A stretch of DNA of 64,000 nucleotides. It comes from Diploptera punctata (Eukaryota > Arthropoda > Insecta > Blattodea > Blaberidae). A program made the translations under genes and the position numbers. The first letter of the stretch is position 1; each line of letters opens with the position of its first letter. Where the stretch lies: NCBI GenBank assembly GCA_030220185.1, contig JASPKZ010010277.1, positions 186,001-250,000 on the forward strand, in the 5' to 3' direction. The notes below the pieces were generated by a model. The model was not told the DNA's origin, ran no database searches, and saw only the letters and a program-made list of their open reading frames with translations. Below are positions 52,141 to 62,965 of this stretch, one piece after another.

Positions 52141-55100
52141 ATATAATAATGAATTACAATGGCTAAGGTTCTCTTAATATTTAATTTTGATTAAATTCTT
52201 AAAAAAAGTGTTATGAAGAATTTTATCTACTAACTATACTGCAGCCACTGATTCTCCGGCCTTGACGTTTTCACGACAGTGTTGCCGATATGGATTTTCA
52301 GTGGTAGTGGCCGCTTTATGTTTGCAGTTAGCAGACATACAGCTGACAACATCTCAGCAATTTCAAACCTTACTAGCGCGCTATAGCTTTGTCAAGAGCA
52401 GTGATTGGTTATAATAATAATAATATAATATAATAATGAATTACAATGGCTAAGGTTCTCTTAATATTTAATTTTGATTAAATTCTTAAAAAAAGTGTTA
52501 TGAAGAATTTTATCTACTAACTATACTGCAGCCACTGATTCTCCGGCCTTGACGTTTTCACGACAGTGTTGCCGATATGGATTTTCAGTGGTAGTGGCCG
52601 CTTTATGTTTGCAGTTAGCAGACATACAGCTGACAACATCTCAGCAATTTCAAACCTTACTAGCGCGCTATAGCTTTGTCAAGAGCAGTGATTGGTTATA
52701 ATAATAATAATATAATATAATAATGAATTACAATGGCTAAGGTTCTCTTAATATTTAATTTTGATTAAATTCTTAAAAAAAGTGTTATGAAGAATTTTAT
52801 CTACTAACTATACTGCAGCCACTGATTCTCCGGCCTTGACGTTTTCACGACAGTGTTGCCGATATGGATTTTCAGTGGTAGTGGCCGCTTTATGTTTGCA
52901 GTTAGCAGACATACAGCTGACAACATCTCAGCAATTTCAAACCTTACTAGCGCGCTATAGCTTTGTCAAGAGCAGTGATTGGTTATAATAATAATAATAT
53001 AATATAATAATGAATTACAATGGCTAAGGTTCTCTTAATATTTAATTTTGATTAAATTCTTAAAAAAAGTGTTATGAAGAATTTTATCTACTAACTATAC
53101 TGCAGCCACTGATTCTCCGGCCTTGACGTTTTCACGACAGTGTTGCCGATATGGATTTTCAGTGGTAGTGGCCGCTTTATGTTTGCAGTTAGCAGACATA
53201 CAGCTGACAACATCTCAGCAATTTCAAACCTTACTAGCGCGCTATAGCTTTGTCAAGAGCAGTGATTGGTTATAATAATAATAATATAATATTAATAATG
53301 AATTACAATGGCTAAGGTTCTCTTAATATTTAATTTTGATTAAATTCTTAAAAAAGTGTTATGAAGAATTTTATCTACTAACTATACTGCAGCCACTGAT
53401 TCTCCGGCCTTGACGTTTTCACGACAGTGTTGCCGATATGGATTTTCAGTGGTAGTGGCCGCTTTATGTTTGCAGTTAGCAGACATACAGCTGACAACAT
53501 CTCAGCAATTTCAAACCTTACTAGCGCGCTATAGCTTTGTCAAGAGCAGTGATTGGTTATAATAATAATAATATAATATAATAATGAATTACAATGGCTA
53601 AGGTTCTCTTAATATTTAATTTTGATTAAATTCTTAAAAAAAGTGTTATGAAGAATTTTATCTACTAACTATACTGCAGCCACTGATTCTCCGGCCTTGA
53701 CGTTTTCACGACAGTGTTGCCGATATGGATTTTCAGTGGTAGTGGCCGCTTTATGTTTGCAGTTAGCAGACATACAGCTGACAACATCTCAGCAATTTCA
53801 AACCTTACTAGCGCGCTATAGCTTTGTCAAGAGCAGTGATTGGTTATAATAATAATAATATAATATAATAATGAATTACAATGGCTAAGGTTCTCTTAAT
53901 ATTTAATTTTGATTAAATTCTTAAAAAAAGTGTTATGAAGAATTTTATCTACTAACTATACTGCAGCCACTGATTCTCCGGCCTTGACGTTTTCACGACA
54001 GTGTTGCCGATATGGATTTTCAGTGGTAGTGGCCGCTTTATGTTTGCAGTTAGCAGACATACAGCTGACAACATCTCAGCAATTTCAAACTTACTAGCGC
54101 GCTATAGCTTTGTCAAGAGCAGTGATTGGTTATAATAATAATAATATAATATAATAATGAATTACAATGGCTAAGGTTCTCTTAATATTTAATTTTGATT
54201 AAATTCTTAAAAAAAGTGTTATGAAGAATTTTATCTACTAACTATACTGCAGCCACTGATTCTCCGGCCTTGACGTTTTCACGACAGTGTTGCCGATATG
54301 GATTTTCAGTGGTAGTGGCCGCTTTATGTTTGCAGTTAGCAGACATACAGCTGACAACATCTCAGCAATTTCAAACCTTACTAGCGCGCTATAGCTTTGT
54401 CAAGAGCAGTGATTGGTTATAATAATAATAATATAATATAATAATGAATTACAATGGCTAAGGTTCTCTTAATATTTAATTTTGATTAAATTCTTAAAAA
54501 AAGTGTTATGAAGAATTTTATCTACTAACTATACTGCAGCCACTGATTCTCCGGCCTTGACGTTTTCACGACAGTGTTGCCGATATGGATTTTCAGTGGT
54601 AGTGGCCGCTTTATGTTTGCAGTTAGCAGACATACAGCTGACAACATCTCAGCAATTTCAAACCTTACTAGCGCGCTATAGCTTTGTCAAGAGCAGTGAT
54701 TGGTTATAATAATAATAATATATATAATAATGAATTACAATGGCTAAGGTTCTCTTAATATTTAATTTTGATTAAATTCTTAAAAAAAGTGTTATGAAGA
54801 ATTTTATCTACTAACTATACTGCAGCCACTGATTCTCCGGCCTTGACGTTTTCACGACAGTGTTGCCGATATGGATTTTCAGTGGTAGTGGCCGCTTTAT
54901 GTTTGCAGTTAGCAGACATACAGCTGACAACATCTCAGCAATTTCAAACCTTACTAGCGCGCTATAGCTTTGTCAAGAGCAGTGATTGGTTATAATAATA
55001 ATAATATAATATAATAATGAATTACAATGGCTAAGGTTCTCTTAATATTTAATTTTGATTAAATTCTTAAAAAAAGTGTTATGAAGAATTTTATCTACTA

Positions 55101-55851
55101 ACTATACTGCAGCCACTGATTCTCCGCCTTGACGTTTTCACGACAGTGTTGCCGATATGGATTTTCAGTGGTAGTGGCCGCTTTATGTTTGCAGTTAGCA
55201 GACATACAGCTGACAACATCTCAGCAATTTCAAACCTTACTAGCGCGCTATAGCTTTGTCAAGAGCAGTGATTGGTTATAATAATAATAATATAATATAA
55301 TAATGAATTACAATGGCTAAGGTTCTCTTAATATTTAATTTTGATTAAATCCTTAAAAAAAGTGTTATGAAGAATTTTATCTACTAACTATACTGCAGCC
55401 ACTGATTCTCCGGCCTTGACGTTTTCACGACAGTGTTGCCGATATGGATTTTCAGTGGTAGTGGCCGCTTTATGTTTGCAGTTAGCAGACATACAGCTGA
55501 CAACATCTCAGCAATTTCAAACCTTACTAGCGCGCTATAGCTTTGTCAAGAGCAGTGATTGGTTATAATAATAATAATATAATATAATAATGAATTACAA
55601 TGGCTAAGGTTCTCTTAATATTTAATTTTGATTAAATTCTTAAAAAAAGTGTTATGAAGAATTTTATCTACTAACTATACTGCAGCCACTGATTCTCCGG
55701 CCTTGACGTTTTCACGACAGTGTTGCCGATGTGGATATTCAGTGGGAGTGGCCGCTTTATGTTTGCAGTTAGCAGACATACAGCTGACAACATCTCAGCA
55801 ATTTCAAACCTTACTAGCGTGCTATAGCTTTGTCAAGAGCAGTGATTGGTT
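52141..55851 (+). repeat. Satellite array, 13 units of 287 bp
   Basis: The word GAATTACAATGGCTAAGG starts units at 52151, 52438, 52725, 53012, 53300, 53586, 53873, 54159, 54446, 54732, 55019, 55305 and 55592, giving periods of 286-288. Units 1-12 differ by only a few indels or substitutions (for example one C lost at ~54089, one G lost at ~55126). Unit 13 has several substitutions (GATGTGGATATTCAGTGGGA) and lacks the ATAATAATAATAATAT linker, instead running into unique sequence. Each unit holds TTGACGTTTTCACGACAGTG and TAGTGGCCGCTTTATGTTTG. Confidence 0.97.
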
Positions 55852-55969
55852 GTGGCAGACATGTACTCTCACTACAGCCATATTCTCATTGGCAGTAGAG
55901 GGCGAATCCTCCTTTTACCTCTCGTATAACCTAAACTTCAGAGCCGGAGATATGGCGGCTTGTGTATAA
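55703..55969 (+). other. Open frame across the last satellite unit and its flank
   Basis: The 88-codon frame reads QCCRCGYSVGVAALCLQLAD and then unique TLTTAIFSLAVEGESSFYLS. Two-thirds of it lies in satellite unit 13, and equivalent frames in the other units are open but end at TAA in the linker. No recognised domain; probably not coding. Confidence 0.35.
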
Positions 55970-56020
55970 TGCGCGGCGTCCGCAGCTACGCCTAAATAAA
56001 TGAAATATGATTTTTAAATT
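55966..56020 (+). repeat. Repeat K head fragment
   Basis: GCGCGGCGTCCGCAGCTACGCCTAAATAAATGAAA matches the K starts at 2150 and 42350. Confidence 0.6.
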
Positions 56021-56589
56021 TTCGTTTCAGCTAAACTCCTACACATTATGTTTTTATAGTATAATAGCAGGTAAACACTCGCCCTACCTGAAAATGTGTA
56101 TACACGAAGTTACACATTGAGACGAACTTAAAGTGCAGGTTTGCTAGAGTCAATAATTCTTATTTTCAGATTTCATGTAAACACCCACTTCTAATGGTCA
56201 GATTTCGCCGAGTTTGGATAACTTATTCGCTATCATCCTATCATAAACAAATGCCAATTGTATCCTTCCGCCATTCGCGCAACAATTACTGCAACATTGA
56301 CAGGGAGCATGTGTGAAGTATATCAGATATGTGATCGTTGAATGGGACAGATTACAAGTAAGCCGGTGAAATTTCTCACTGAACTTGTGAAATACATTTA
56401 AAATGACTGTTATTCGACTACTAAACAAAGGTTTGCCAGACTTGTGTTTTAAGAATTTAGTTGGCGACACAGCAACAGAAGACTCGACACTTTCAGCTAT
56501 TTTGTTGCATCAGAATCGATTGAATCATGAATCAAATGCATAATCCTTATCTAGCAATCTATTTTAAGTTGTAATTGAAGGGCTTAGGG
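56021..56589. other. Unassigned interval with one minus-strand frame
   Basis: The frame 56198-56470 (90 codons, minus) has six cysteines in a short block (PCQCCSNCCANGGRIQLAF) and is not repetitive, but no family is recognised and no splice context was established. The rest shows no feature. Confidence 0.35.
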
Positions 56590-57830
56590 CAGTAACATGG
56601 TAAGCCACATTCTGTTAAGAAATAATAGAAGAAACAGGTCTACAACAGATCAGATTTTTAGTATAAGACAGATTTTAGAAAAGAAATGGGAATATAATGG
56701 TACTGTACATCAACTATATGCAGACTTCAAAAAAGCATATGATTCAATTAAGAGGGAGAAGTTACATAGTATCCTGCTGGAGTTTGGAATTCCTAAAAAG
56801 TTAGTTAGACTTATACGAATGTGTCTAAATGGCTCAACGAGTAGGGTGCGTGTAGGCAAACAGTTTTCAGACACTTTTGAAATCCAGAATGGGTTAAAGC
56901 AAGGAGATGCACTATCTCCTCTACTATTTAATTTTGTACTAGAGCATGCCATTAAATCTTTAGAGAATGAGGAAGGCTTACAACTGAATGGTATTAATAA
57001 GCTGTTAGTTTATGCTGATGATGTAGTACTAATGGCCGATAGCGAGGAGATACTAAAGAACAACACGCACACACTATTGAGTAACACTAAGAAATTAGGA
57101 CTGGAAGTAAATATCAGTAAAACTAAATATATGGTCACACGTAGAAATACATTATATAATGGAAATGGACAGCTAATGACAAATGAGGGAAATTTTGAGG
57201 AATTGGCTGAATTCAAATACCTAGGAACAATAATCACAAATAGGAATGAGATGCACAAAGAAATTAAACATAGGCTCAATTCTGGAAATGCGTGCTATTA
57301 TGCATTGCAGAGACTTTTGATGTCCCAACTCCTTTCAAAAAACGTTAAGCTGAAAATATATAAAACTATTGTTCTACCAGTTATACTATATGGGTGCGAA
57401 ACATGGACTCTTACTTTAAGGAGGAAAGGAGATTACGAGTATTTGAGAATAAAGTTCTTAAGAAAATTTTTGGACCAAAGAGAGATGAACAGACAGGTGA
57501 ATGGAGAAGACTACATAACAATGAACTACATGGTCTTTATAGGAAGCCAGATATAATAAGAACAGTTAAGTCCCGTAGACTGCGATGGGCAGGACATGTT
57601 GCGCGTATGGGGAATGAAAGACATGCATGGAAACTTCTTGTAGGAAAGCCAGAAGGAAAACGCCCAGTTGGTAGACCAAGAATGAGGTGGGAGAACAACA
57701 TTAACTATGATTTGAGGGAAGTAGATTATACAGGGAATGATTGGAAAGCATTAGCTCAGGATAGGGATATATGGAGAGCTTATGTCCGTGCGGCCATGAA
57801 CCTACGGGTTCGATAGTGCCAGTGAGTGAG
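56590..57830 (+). mobile_element. LINE-A, longest copy, with reverse-transcriptase core
   Basis: Frame 56597-57556 (319 codons) contains motif A YADFKKAYDSIKR (41-53), the RMCLNGSTSRVRVG region, motif B GLKQGDALSPLLFN (98-111), the catalytic YADDVVLMAD (138-147), motif D GLEVNISKTKYM and the thumb word FKYLGTIITN. A one-base loss near 57420 (GGAGG for GGGAGG) shifts the frame; the C-terminus continues in 57394-57816 with FGPKRDEQTGEWRRLHNNEL, RLRWAGHVARMGNERHAWKL and GRPRMRWENNINYDLREVDY. The 3' end is GTTCGATAGTGCCAGTGAGTGAGTG. The endonuclease domain and 5' region are missing, so it is 5'-truncated and dead, but it is the best reference for this family here. Confidence 0.93.
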
Positions 57831-58134
57831 TGTGTGAATATAATTTATTACAATGGTAGCGAATAAATGTATTGAAATATTCATAAAATCATTTGCAAGT
57901 GCTCCAATGATGAGTTTAAAACATATACACACACAATGTATTAACAACAATACTGTCCAATTAGTATTTATAATTTTTTGAAACGTTAATATTCTTATAT
58001 CTCAGAAAGAACAATATGTAGCCTATCATGTTATTGCCATAACCCCTTCAATTTGATTAGGTATATTTTAAAATATTTTCTATGTTTTGAATGTAATTAT
58101 TTTCATTCACGAAGAATAACAAGTATATCCATTG
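57831..58134. other. Unassigned AT-rich interval
   Basis: Nothing recognised. Confidence 0.3.
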
Positions 58135-58258
58135 TTAGCAAGAAATTATCAAGCAAGAGGAAGACGTGATGTTGGAAGACCTAGAAGACGTTGGGCTGAT
58201 GCATTATGAAGTCGGAACGGGCAATTGCCTAATCCCTGGAGTGATGATGATGATGATA
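58135..58258 (+). mobile_element. LINE-B 3' terminus
   Basis: A frame reads ARGRRDVGRPRRRWADAL and the end is GGGCAATTGCCTAATCCCTGGAGTGATGATGATGATGAT. Only the last ~120 bp remain. Confidence 0.75.
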
Positions 58259-58377
58259 TTTTTAATTTAATAAATTAACTATTTTTTTGCGTATGCTTCT
58301 ACATCTTACGTCGGTGTCCATAACTAATGAAAAGCGAGCAAGTCACATGATTTTATTTTGATGAGAATCACTTTAAG

Positions 58378-58487
58378 GTTCAGTTTCACCAACAGAGGTA
58401 ACTGTATTACGTCAGCTTTCCCCATGTATAATGCATAGCTTAAACTGGCGTAATACAGTTACCTCTGTTGGTGAAACTGACCCTAAG
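58378..58487. mobile_element. Palindromic MITE copy 3, TAA target duplication
   Basis: From GGTTCAGTTTCACCAACAGA to GTTGGTGAAACTGACCC, flanked by TAA on both sides. Arms of ~45 bp surround TTCCCCATGTATAATGCATA. Slightly diverged from copy 1 at the ends (CAGTTTC for CGGTTTC). Confidence 0.8.
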
Positions 58488-58539
58488 AGCGGGTAGCTTT
58501 TACCTCGGTTTATTTTAATAGCATATACTGAGTTTTGTT

Positions 58540-58765
58540 GTGAAATATTGACAATTGCGACCGCTAGAGCGATTTTTTAATTTTCGTTTCAGGCGAACTT
58601 CAACACCTAAATGTTTCAGAGCACAATACATAGAGGCTAAATACTTGGCGTACAGGAAAGAATGTATGTAAAAATTTTCATGTAGATCGGTTGACGGATT
58701 TTGATATTTATAAGTCAGAAACATACGCAGACTGAATTTGTGTATATATATAGATAGATCATCTG
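58540..58765 (+). repeat. Dispersed repeat L, 3' end-like
   Basis: GATTTTTTAATTTTCGTTTC resembles 56005-56035 after the K head. It then runs through GTAGATCGGTTGACGGATTTTG to CATACGCAGACTGAATTTGTGTATATATATAGAT, a terminus style common in arthropod repeats. Possibly the 3' portion of a K-related element. Confidence 0.5.
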
Positions 58766-58771
58766 TCGATT

Positions 58772-59062
58772 AATGTCTTTGACATCATCCGATTCCTAAA
58801 AGCGAATTTTGTCGGTCCATCCAATCTCCTGGTTGTAGATGTTTCTCCTTCATGTATAAACATGTTCCCTGACTCCAAGAGGTTTTAGGTCTTCCTATGC
58901 CTCGTCTTCCCTCAGGTTTCCATTCCAAAACATATTTTGGTAGTCGATCCTCTTCCATTCGCTGGACAAGCCCATACCATCTTAATTGCTGAGTTTTAAT
59001 ATAATCTAAAATAGTGTCTTCAATCTTCATTTTCCCCCTTATAACCGAGTGTCTATTTTTTC
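58772..59062 (-). mobile_element. LINE-D-related 3' fragment
   Basis: The minus-strand frame 58785-59030 encodes KIEDTILDYIKTQQLRWYGL, VQRMEEDRLPKYVLEWKPEG, RRGIGRPKTSWSQG and PGDWMDRQNSLLGIG, a typical LINE C-terminus. Truncated by a (TA)n array on its 5' side. Confidence 0.8.
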
Positions 59063-59070
59063 TCTTCTTG

Positions 59071-59104
<34 letters not shown>

Positions 59105-59114
59105 TATTATAATA

Positions 59115-59352
59115 TCTATATATATAAAAGCGTTACTGCTATAAAGTAAATATTCTCTTTAAAAATTTGCTTAACTGTTATGTTAGCCGCGAGATGGCAG
59201 TTGGAATAAATTTCCGCTACCTCTTGTGTGAATTGAGAATACTACATGTATAAGAAAATTGTATGCTTGTATTGGAATTCTTGGGTAGCTCAGTTGGTTA
59301 GAGCGCTAAAGGTACAGACTTTAGAGACTCGAGTTCAAATCCCGACTCAAGC
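59115..59352 (+). mobile_element. SINE-7 with near-canonical tRNA-like module
   Basis: The leading part AAAGCGTTACTGCTATAAAG and TAAATATTCTCTTTAAAAAT matches the reverse complement of 14265-14305. The tRNA-like module at 59278-59352 has D-arm GCTCAGTTGGTTAGAGC, anticodon arm CTAAAG GTACAGA CTTTAG, T-arm CGAGTTCAAATCCCG and acceptor halves CTTGGG/CTCAAG with one wobble. It differs in sequence from the 14-kb module, so the same body carries different tRNA-like ends. TA arrays flank the element. Confidence 0.65.
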
Positions 59353-59370
59353 ATTCTTTTTTCTTTTCAT

Positions 59371-59407
<37 letters not shown>

Positions 59408-59410
59408 CTT

Positions 59411-60161
59411 ATATATTAGAGGGGGCCGAAAAAACTCATTTTTCTATTTCGAAGTTGTAATAGCGCGGAAAAGTTGCGAATTATATAGACAAAAGAAAAG
59501 AAAAAAAATATCAAAATCGGTTGACATCTTCGGTCACGCAAAGGCTCTAAATGTTTGACAAAATTTGAAAAAAAAAAAACTTCATTTTTGAGATTATTTT
59601 TTAATTAGATGTTTTCGTAATGTAATAGTTTGTAATGTCTTCAAATAGAGCTTAGGAACATTTTGTTTTAATGTATTCATGTAGACTTTCACGGCCGGAG
59701 TTGCTATGATGATCTTGATGAAGATTTTCGGGCTGTAGGCCGTGGTCGTGAGGCTTGTAGTTCTCTGACGTTTCGCCAAAGACTGCGTCATTTTGTTTTA
59801 ATTTGGTTTAGATGAGTTGATATCTTCCGGTCGCGCATGCTCCAAAATTTGCCAGAATAATGAACAAGTTATATCTTTACGAATTTTTTGCATTTGATAA
59901 ATAACTTCCAGGGTATTGATTGTCAGATCCCACAGACAGACATAAACGTGCTTAGCAAATATCAGCAATAGCTACTTATATTAAAAAAAGAAATAATTGC
60001 AAAAATGAAGATTTTTTAATATTTTACCAAACTTTAGAGCCTTTGCGTGACCGGAAGATGTCAACCGATTTTGATAATTTTATTTTTTTTTAGCTATGTA
60101 ATTCGCAACTTGCCCGGGCTATTACAACTTCGAAATAAAAAAATACGTTTTTTCGGCCCAC

Positions 60162-60172
<11 letters not shown>
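59411..60172. mobile_element. Foldback element, ~170-bp inverted arms
   Basis: Left arm 59411-59590 and right arm 60002-60172 are inverted: GGGCCGAAAAAAC, TTCGAAGTTGTAATAGC, AAAATCGGTTGACATCTTC, GTCACGCAAAGGCTCTAAA and AAAATCTTCATTTTTG recur reversed with substitutions. The arms end in TA arrays. The centre contains a second, younger insertion at 59673-59788. Confidence 0.85.
59659..59802 (-). mobile_element. 116-bp retroposed module with 14-bp target duplication
   Basis: CATTTTGTTTTAAT occurs at 59659-59672 and 59789-59802. The insert includes TTCACGGCCGGAGTTGCTAT, CGGGCTGTAGGCCGTGG and TCTCTGACGTTTCGCC. From memory, this style of sequence (GGCGAAACGTCAGAG... on the minus strand) terminates some Penelope-like or other animal retroelements; orientation and class are inference. 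Confidence 0.7.
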
Positions 60173-60191
<19 letters not shown>

Positions 60192-60195
<4 letters not shown>

Positions 60196-60758
60196 TTTGC
60201 AAAAAAAACTCCATTGCTTTTTTGGAGTTTCGTTTTCACACTTCATAGAAACTGTTCATATCAGAGTGGTTATGGATATTACGATTTATTGCAACTGCGA
60301 TAATTGCATATATGCGTAGCCGTAAATATTTGCAAATCATGCGTAGATTTAAACATTCATATATTCGTTCCATTTGTTGAGTTGCCTGGGTCATCTATTC
60401 TACTGCATTAAGTTCTACTACACCCACAACTGATTATGTGGATCGAATACAAGGATTGATCAGATAGAGTTCTGGTTGCTTAAAGGTGCTGGATTCCTCT
60501 TAACAAAAGCAGAATTCGAGATATTTCGAAAAGTTTTATATTTCGTTTGTGAGAAATCCATAAATATATCTCAGTTGTATTCAGGTTTACAGATACACTA
60601 GTGCCAGCTCAGTTTACAAGAATAATTTTACCTTACCTCTGAAAACTCATCATAGATGTCAAAAAGCGACAGTAAGTCAATACATTTAATAAATTCTGTG
60701 ACATTTATATATAGATATTCTTATAATATTTTTTCGATTTGATTGTATTAACGAAAAC

Positions 60759-60759
<1 letters not shown>
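60192..60759. other. Unassigned interval
   Basis: No supported feature. Confidence 0.3.
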
Positions 60760-60818
<59 letters not shown>

Positions 60819-61657
60819 TAGAAATATTAAACAACACAGTGTTTTCCTTCAACCCAAAGTGATTTATCGCCAGAGGTTCCTGTCTAAAGCATCTTCTTCC
60901 CTCAAATCTCTAGCTTCCATACTTCTCCTCATTCCTTCTATGCAACGTTCTCTAGGTCTGCATCTTCAACTTCTTCCATTAGTTTTCAATCAAGCATCTT
61001 ATTTGGTTTTCTATCTTCTTCCATTATTATGAGTTGTCCATACCATTTCAAACGTTTTTCTTCTATATATTCTATTTTATTCAACTTGCATAATTTTCCT
61101 AATTGTGCTGTTTCTGACTTTACCCCTTCTTGAAATTCTTATAATCGCCTCCAAAAATCAATTTTAACTACTAACAGCTTGTTGGCTTGTTTTCTACTTA
61201 CTGTCCAGGTTTCGGACCCATGTAATGAAATACTTTGTAACAGATATGAAATACAGGTTTCTTCGTTCTGTATATTACATTTCTATTCCAAAGCACTGAG
61301 TTCAACATACCAATGATTCTTCTTCCATCAGTTATTCTTCTTTCAATTCTCATTTTTATATAAAATAGATCCTAGATATTTAAAATTGTTAACATTACGT
61401 ATTGTTCCTGAATTACATTTTAACTCATTTGTTGTATCCAATGAAATATATTCTGTTTTATTATAATTTATTTGTAATCCCCATTTTCTGTATTCTATCT
61501 CTAATCTCCTTAACATGAAAGATGCATCATCTGGATCCTGAGAAATCACCACCTGCGAATAGTAAATGGTGGAGGTAATGATTATAATTTATTTGAATTC
61601 CCATATACGTATTTGCAGTGTCTTGGCCAATTCTTTGTACAATTATTAATATACTAG

Positions 61658-62548
61658 TACAGTCATTAAGTTCTGAGACTTTACACCTGAGGACAGGCAC
61701 CCACAAGAATCTGAGTGTCTCACAAGATGCCGATAACTAGGCGTACACTTAAATAGAATCACATCCTCCCTCAAATTAGTCGCCTTTGGCCGTCATGCAT
61801 GTTTGCGAACGGTGGATGGTATAGCTGTTGGAAGCACCGCTGAAAGATGTTGGCAGAAAGGTCCCGTATGGCTTCTCTTGTGGCAGTCAGGACCTCTTTG
61901 GAAGAATGAAATCTACGCCCACGTAGGATTGCTTTCATGCGAGGAAAGAGAAAAAAAAATCGTCATGTCATCATCACATTGATCTTGCGACAGGATTCCT
62001 AGCGCACTGTGCTGGATAAGGTAACACGAGACATGCCCAGGTCATCAGAGAGAATTTTGTAACAAGTACCATGGCTGACCCCTACCACTGCTGCCAGATC
62101 GTCTACTGATTGGGAGCGGTTAGCACGCACCAACGTCACAACTTCTTCGATCTTGAGTTTAGTTCGAATTGTTTGTGGCCGACCAGTACGCACATCATCT
62201 TCCAAACTGTATCTTCCTTGCAAAAAACGTCGGTGCCGCCTAAACACAACACTGCGACTCAATGCGTACTCCGTAAACTTGTTGCATCATTTGAAACGTT
62301 TCGGCAGCGGTTTTGCCTAATTTCTGACAGAACTTGATGTTGCTCTAACTGTGACATCTCGAGTTCCGACATGCGCATTCAAATCACCGTCACGACAAAG
62401 GCCGTAGTTCTACTTGCAGTGAATGCACTCAACTGTCTCTTGCTGGGACGAGAAACTAACTGACAAGGTACCATACCACGGCGCCACCTATGCGCTATAG
62501 CGTAATACAGCGACACTATGAGCTCAGTCTCAAAACTTAATGACTGTA
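61658..62548 (-). mobile_element. Mariner transposon, internally deleted
   Basis: Element 61660-62546 (887 bp) lies between TA dinucleotides. Its ends are CAGTCATTAAGTTCTGAGAC and, reversed, CAGTCATTAAGTTTTGAGAC, a ~20-bp TIR with one mismatch. A full mariner is about 1.3 kb, so ~0.4 kb is missing. Only the DNA-binding half and a decayed distal part of the transposase remain; no complete catalytic DD34D-type domain is seen. Confidence 0.9.
61999..62262 (-). pseudogene. Mariner transposase N-terminal (paired HTH) remnant
   Basis: The 87-codon frame contains FRRHRRFLQGRYSLEDDVRT, GRPQTIRTKLKIEEVVTLVR, QSVDDLAAVVGVSHGTCYKI and LSDDLGMSRV. These are the two helix-turn-helix regions with the GRP AT-hook-like linker typical of mariner transposases. 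Upstream, in another frame, IKFCQKLGKTAAETFQMMQQ is the normal N-terminus, so at least one frameshift lies between. A stop follows LSSTVR, and downstream sequence (GVDFILPKRS) is the far end of the catalytic region. Not functional. Confidence 0.85.
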
Positions 62549-62596
62549 CCACGTATATTTTGAACAACGTTGGTGATAAGCAACATCCTTGTAGAA

Positions 62597-62626
62597 TATT
62601 ATTATTTTTATTATTATTATTATTCA

Positions 62627-62676
<50 letters not shown>
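62597..62676 (+). repeat. (ATT)n microsatellite
   Basis: TTATTATT array between oppositely oriented LINE-F pieces. The poly-Asn, poly-Tyr and poly-Leu frames are its translations. Confidence 0.95.
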
Positions 62677-62677
<1 letters not shown>

Positions 62678-62679
62678 AT

Positions 62680-62965
62680 AGTAGATTATATACGATATAA
62701 GCAATTAATTGGTATGCGCATGTACGACGAATGCAAGAAGAAAAGTTACCCACAAAAACATTGGAATGGTGTCCACCTGGAAGAAGAAAGAAAGGAAGCA
62801 AGAACTCAAAACTCATGGATGCAAGGATTAAGAACTGGAATGAGAATAAGAGAGCTGGAAGACATGGAGTGGATGGATAGGGACGAGTGACGAAGGGAAA
62901 TAACATTTTAGGCACAGAAAGCTGTAAACTTTGAAAATCCGTATATAAATAAACCATTATATAGG
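62680..62965 (+). mobile_element. LINE-F 3' fragment
   Basis: Frames read IVDYIRYKQLIGMRMYDECK, then a decayed EWCPPGRRKKGSK segment and TGAGAATAAGAGAGCTGGAAG; the end ATTTTAGGCACAGAAAGCTG resembles 24530-24550. Part of the minus-strand frame 62379-63026 is its shadow. Confidence 0.75.

Larger units (their letters stand above)
60760..62596 (-). mobile_element. LINE-F, interrupted by mariner
   Basis: On the minus strand the copy starts inside motif B (LQGCCLSPTLFKIYV, 62550-62595) and resumes after the mariner with VVISQDPDDASFMLRRLEIE, YRKWGLQINYNKTEYISLDT and NVNNFKYLGSILYKNEN (61343-61552). Decayed LHGSETWTVSRKQANKLL and KIDFWRR segments follow, ending at GTTGTTTAATATTTCTAATT and an (ATT)n tail seen as the AAT array 60762-60818. 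The catalytic motif C itself is degraded. Inactive. Confidence 0.85.

Noticed and set aside
52141..55851. CRISPR-like array
   Set aside because: The units are contiguous 287-bp tandem copies without spacers, in a eukaryotic repeat context.
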